A stretch of DNA of 6,620 nt from Nitrospirota bacterium (GTDB lineage: Bacteria; Nitrospirota; JACRHJ01). A program made the translations under genes and the position numbers. The notes beneath the pieces are model-generated. The model had not been told where the DNA came from and did no database searches. It saw nothing but the letters and a program-made list of their open reading frames with translations. The stretch spans positions 1 to 6,620 of the forward strand of contig JAJYGS010000067.1 of the NCBI GenBank assembly GCA_021785055.1. The letters are read 5' to 3'. Below, piece by piece: positions 4,403 to 6,620 of this stretch (the stretch's first letter is position 1; each line of letters starts with the position of its first letter).

Positions 4403-6620
4403 CGGACAGGCGAGGGCGGGGAGGCCGGGTATATCGGCGCTCCTTACGGCCCCGGCGGGCTCCGGGAAAACGCGCGCGCTTGTGGGCCGCATCGTTACGC
4501 TCCTCTCCGCCGGCGCCAGGCCGTCCGACATTGCCGCCATAACGTTTACGGAAAAGGCCGCAGCCGAGATGAGGGAGCGGCTTTTCAGTACCTTGAGCGA
4601 CCCGGCGCTCTGCAAATCCACGGCGAAAGAGGCCTTTGAGCTATCCCCGGAAGATCTCCCCATGCCGCCCGCTATTACGCTGGAAGAGATTTTCGGGAGT
4701 CTGATACGGGAGCCGGACTCACTTAAAATCGGCACCATCCATTCATTCCTGCTCGACATGCTGCGCTCCTATCCTCTTGAGGCGGGTCTGCCTGCGGACT
4801 TTGAAATCCTGCCGGAGACGGGCCTCCTGCTTCGGCGCGACGAGGCGGTGGAGGAGGTCTTTAGGCTCCTTGAGGGGGGCGCGCTGTCGAACGAATGCGA
4901 TATGCTGTACATGGCCGGGTATGACATAAGAAAGCTCCGCGCCCTTGCAGCGCTTTCCCTTGAGAAACGCGGCCTTATCGCCAATGCGCGCAAAGGCTCA
5001 GGCGGCCTGGGGCAGAATGCGGAAAGAACCGCCTCGATGCTCCGTGAGACGACAGCGTCCGGAGCTGTGCAGGCCCTGGCCCGGCAGGCCCTTCGGCTTA
5101 TCCCGGATATACTCGACGACGAGACCGCAAAATCCCTCGCCGCCCTCTCCGGCCTGAGCGAGCCTGACGGCCTGCCGGAGATATTCGACGCCTTAAAGGG
5201 ATTTTTTTACACGGACAAAGGTTCTCCGCTTGTCAATATTCCACCGGCGAAGAAGGAGTTCAAAGAAGTTTACGGCAAAACGGAATGGACGGCAAAACGG
5301 GAAAAATGGGAGGAAATCTATACCGCGCTCCGGGAATCATTCTCAGACCTTGCGCGTCTCTACGACTCCACCGTCTCAGCTGGGGCGGTGTCCGCGTTCC
5401 TCTCGCTCTCAAGGCTCTCCGGCGAGGTCTACAGGAAGATGTGCCTGCGGGACGGCTTTATAGACTTCGAGGACATAGAGATATACGCGCTGAAGCTCAT
5501 TGACTCCCGCCCGGATATCCGGCTCCCAAGACACCTGCTCGTGGACGAGTTCCAGGACACCTCCCGTATACAATGGGAACTGCTGGTCAAAATCGCCGGA
5601 GAACAATTTTCCGGCGAAGGTGCTGAGGGTTTGAATTCCCCGACCTTTTTCGCCGTCGGGGACGTAAACCAGTCGATATACCGCTTCAGGAAGGCGGAGA
5701 CGCGGTTGACGAAAGACCTGCGCGCCCTGATGGAAGAACGGATTGTCCCGCAGAAACGGGACTTCCCGGAGCTCGACATAAACTTCCGGAGCGCGCCTGA
5801 GATAATAGAATTTACCGGCCAGACGTTTGCGCCGCTTCTTGGCGGCCGGTCGACCGGCTGCGGACGGGCGGCCAGCTGTAGCGCAAATAACTTCAGGGGC
5901 GGTGTCAGGCTCAGGCTTGACGGCGACGAGCCGCGCGCCCTGGCGGAGGAGGTTATAAAGGCCCTTCGGCTCGACGTCGAGGCCGGCGGCGAAGTCCGGA
6001 AGGCGCGCCTCGGCGACATGGCCGTCCTGATACAGTCCAGAAGCAGGCTTAAGGATTACGAGCGGGCATTGAGGAGATGCGGCATACCGTTCCGGGTACT
6101 GGGCGGGACGGGGTTTTTCGCGCAGGACGAGGTGCGGGCAGTCCTGGCCGTCCTGAAGTATCTTGAGAACCCCTCCGACACCTTTTCGCTCCACATGGCC
6201 CTTGCATCTCCCTTTTTCGACATACCGGAGGGGCTTATACCGCCGTTTGCGGATAAAGACCCCATAGCCTGGCTTGCGGAGTCGGGCCGGGCCGACATTG
6301 CGGGGCTTTTCGTGAATTGGCGGGAGGCGGCGTGGACAACGCCGTTTCCTGAGCTTGTGGATCGCATAACAAACTTCGCCCGAAGCCGGTCTGCCGGCCA
6401 GGCGGTATTCAACCTCGAAAGGCTCTCAAGGCTCGCGCGCGATTTCGGACGGTCAACCGGCAACGGACACGGGGGCGGTATGTCGGGCGGGGGGCTGCAC
6501 GACTTTGTGGAGTGGGTGCGGGATTATAAAAAGGGCGGGGATCTCCCCTCCGCGGACGCGCGCCAGGGCGGGGACGAAGGCGCCGACTATCTGACTATAC
6601 TCACAATTCATTCGGCGAAG
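4392..6620 (+). CDS. addA: AddA/RexA-like UvrD-family helicase-nuclease subunit, 3' end outside window
   Basis: The frame is open from ATG 4392 to the window end: 743 codons, with the C-terminal part missing. Superfamily 1 helicase motifs appear in order: Walker A APAGSGKT (20-27, K26), motif Ia AITFTEKAAAEMRER (49-63), GTIHSF (114-119), GFIDFEDIE (355-363), Walker B LLVDEFQDT (382-390), motif III GDVNQSIYRFR (423-433), motif IV LDINFRS (461-467), IPFRVLGGTGFF (565-576), LASPFF (604-609) and LTIHSAK (737-743), the start of motif V. All visible catalytic positions are intact, so this should be the ATP-driven motor. AddA and RecB proteins usually continue to about 1,100-1,250 aa and end in a nuclease domain, which cannot be checked here. 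The order nuclease gene then helicase gene matches addB-addA/rexB-rexA operons. Low-complexity Gly/Ser loops (about 484-495 and 686-701) coincide with palindromic DNA repeats. PcrA/UvrD alone is less likely given the neighbour and the long insertions between motifs. Confidence 0.9.
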   Translation, partial: MRIDGQARAGRPGISALLTAPAGSGKTRALVGRIVTLLSAGARPSDIAAITFTEKAAAEMRERLFSTLSDPALCKSTAKEAFELSPEDLPMPPAITLEEIFGSLIREPDSLKIGTIHSFLLDMLRSYPLEAGLPADFEILPETGLLLRRDEAVEEVFRLLEGGALSNECDMLYMAGYDIRKLRALAALSLEKRGLIANARKGSGGLGQNAERTASMLRETTASGAVQALARQALRLIPDILDDETAKSLAALSGLSEPDGLPEIFDALKGFFYTDKGSPLVNIPPAKKEFKEVYGKTEWTAKREKWEEIYTALRESFSDLARLYDSTVSAGAVSAFLSLSRLSGEVYRKMCLRDGFIDFEDIEIYALKLIDSRPDIRLPRHLLVDEFQDTSRIQWELLVKIAGEQFSGEGAEGLNSPTFFAVGDVNQSIYRFRKAETRLTKDLRALMEERIVPQKRDFPELDINFRSAPEIIEFTGQTFAPLLGGRSTGCGRAASCSANNFRGGVRLRLDGDEPRALAEEVIKALRLDVEAGGEVRKARLGDMAVLIQSRSRLKDYERALRRCGIPFRVLGGTGFFAQDEVRAVLAVLKYLENPSDTFSLHMALASPFFDIPEGLIPPFADKDPIAWLAESGRADIAGLFVNWREAAWTTPFPELVDRITNFARSRSAGQAVFNLERLSRLARDFGRSTGNGHGGGMSGGGLHDFVEWVRDYKKGGDLPSADARQGGDEGADYLTILTIHSAK
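5593..5617. repeat. Intragenic inverted repeat (8-bp arms)
   Basis: TCGCCGGA and TCCGGCGA flank a 9-base AT-rich spacer inside the AddA-like gene, between motifs II and III. The segment encodes AGEQFSGEGAEG, again a linker-like insertion. There is no T-tract, so it is not a terminator. It may be chance in GC-rich DNA. Confidence 0.35.
5845..5873 (+). repeat. Interspersed palindromic element, copy 6
   Basis: GCCGGTCGACCGGC is a perfect 14-bp palindrome, followed by TGCGGACGGGCGGCC. It lies in the AddA-like gene, is read in codon phase 2 as GRSTGCGRAA, and falls in a loop between motif IV and the next conserved block. Confidence 0.6.
6385..6398 (+). repeat. Degenerate interspersed palindrome, copy 7
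   Basis: GCCGGTCTGCCGGC has 5-base arms GCCGG/CCGGC around TCTG and is followed by CAGGCGG. It differs from the core of copy 1 at two positions and is read as SRSAG. It is a weak member judged alone. Confidence 0.35.
6448..6478 (+). repeat. Interspersed palindromic element, copy 8
   Basis: GACGGTCAACCGGC is followed by AACGGACACGGGGGCGG, which tracks the right flank of copy 6 with small insertions. It is read as GRSTGNGHGGG, in the same phase as copy 6, at the start of a Gly-rich linker in the AddA-like protein. Confidence 0.5.

Noticed and set aside
3362..4759. Long minus-strand open frame (465 codons) opposite the nuclease and helicase genes
   Set aside because: It lies antisense to two genes with clear family motifs, has Arg/Pro/Ala-rich shadow composition and shows no domain. 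GC-rich coding DNA often gives such open antisense frames.
5593..5617. Inverted repeat as a transcription terminator
   Set aside because: It has no following T-run and lies in the middle of the helicase gene.
5409..6194. Minus-strand open frame of 261 codons
   Set aside because: Antisense to the AddA-like helicase between well-conserved motifs, with no supporting features.
1..6620. A defence island or novel anti-phage system formed by the Rhs genes plus the helicase-nuclease
   Set aside because: The helicase-nuclease pair has the full hallmarks of housekeeping AddAB, including Fe-S spacing and gene order, and nothing besides adjacency links it functionally to the Rhs debris.

Overview
The window comes from a GC-rich bacterial chromosome. 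It joins an AT-richer accessory block (about 1-1425), built from Rhs/YD-repeat polymorphic-toxin pieces, to a compact two-gene operon (1418-6620, running off the right edge). The operon encodes an AddAB-type (RexB/RexA-type) helicase-nuclease for double-strand break repair. I cannot name the organism. Frequent ATA and AGG codons in otherwise GC-rich genes, a Rhs element and an iron-sulphur AddB-like nuclease would fit an environmental, probably diderm lineage (for example Omnitrophota, Nitrospirota or the former Deltaproteobacteria). That is a weak inference.

Region 1 (1-978): the 3' end of a Rhs gene enters from the left. Its conserved core ends at a DPLG boundary and is followed by a short, cysteine-rich, unrecognised C-terminal tip. 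Four bases after its stop, a very AT-rich gene for a small four-helix membrane protein starts at a TTG with a near-consensus Shine-Dalgarno. Position, composition and size fit a toxin tip with its immunity protein.

Region 2 (975-1425): a second Rhs piece made only of YD repeats, with no N-terminus, no DPLG boundary and no tip. It looks like a leftover of an older Rhs core. The resemblance to YD-repeat DNA continues, shifted by one base, through the start codon of the next gene, so the Rhs/repair-operon junction lies almost exactly at that start codon.

Region 3 (1418-6620): an AddB-like protein of 994 aa (inactive helicase-like N-terminal half, PD-(D/E)XK nuclease, four-cysteine Fe-S cage) overlaps by 11 bp the start of an AddA/UvrD-family helicase. 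The first 743 codons of the helicase are present and carry motifs from Walker A to the start of motif V. The two proteins should form one heterodimer that resects DNA ends to start homologous recombination.

Most unusual signal: both repair genes carry short GC-rich palindromic elements (core GCCGGTNNACCGGC, sometimes with a second palindrome around GCGGCTCGAGCCGC). They are read in different codon phases at different sites and fall in low-complexity, linker-like protein segments. This points to a DNA-level interspersed palindromic repeat inserted inside genes, comparable in principle to Rickettsia palindromic elements, and not to a conserved protein motif.

No tRNA, rRNA, CRISPR array, transposase, riboswitch or convincing terminator was seen. 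Every stretch over 300 bases is covered by a gene or gene remnant.
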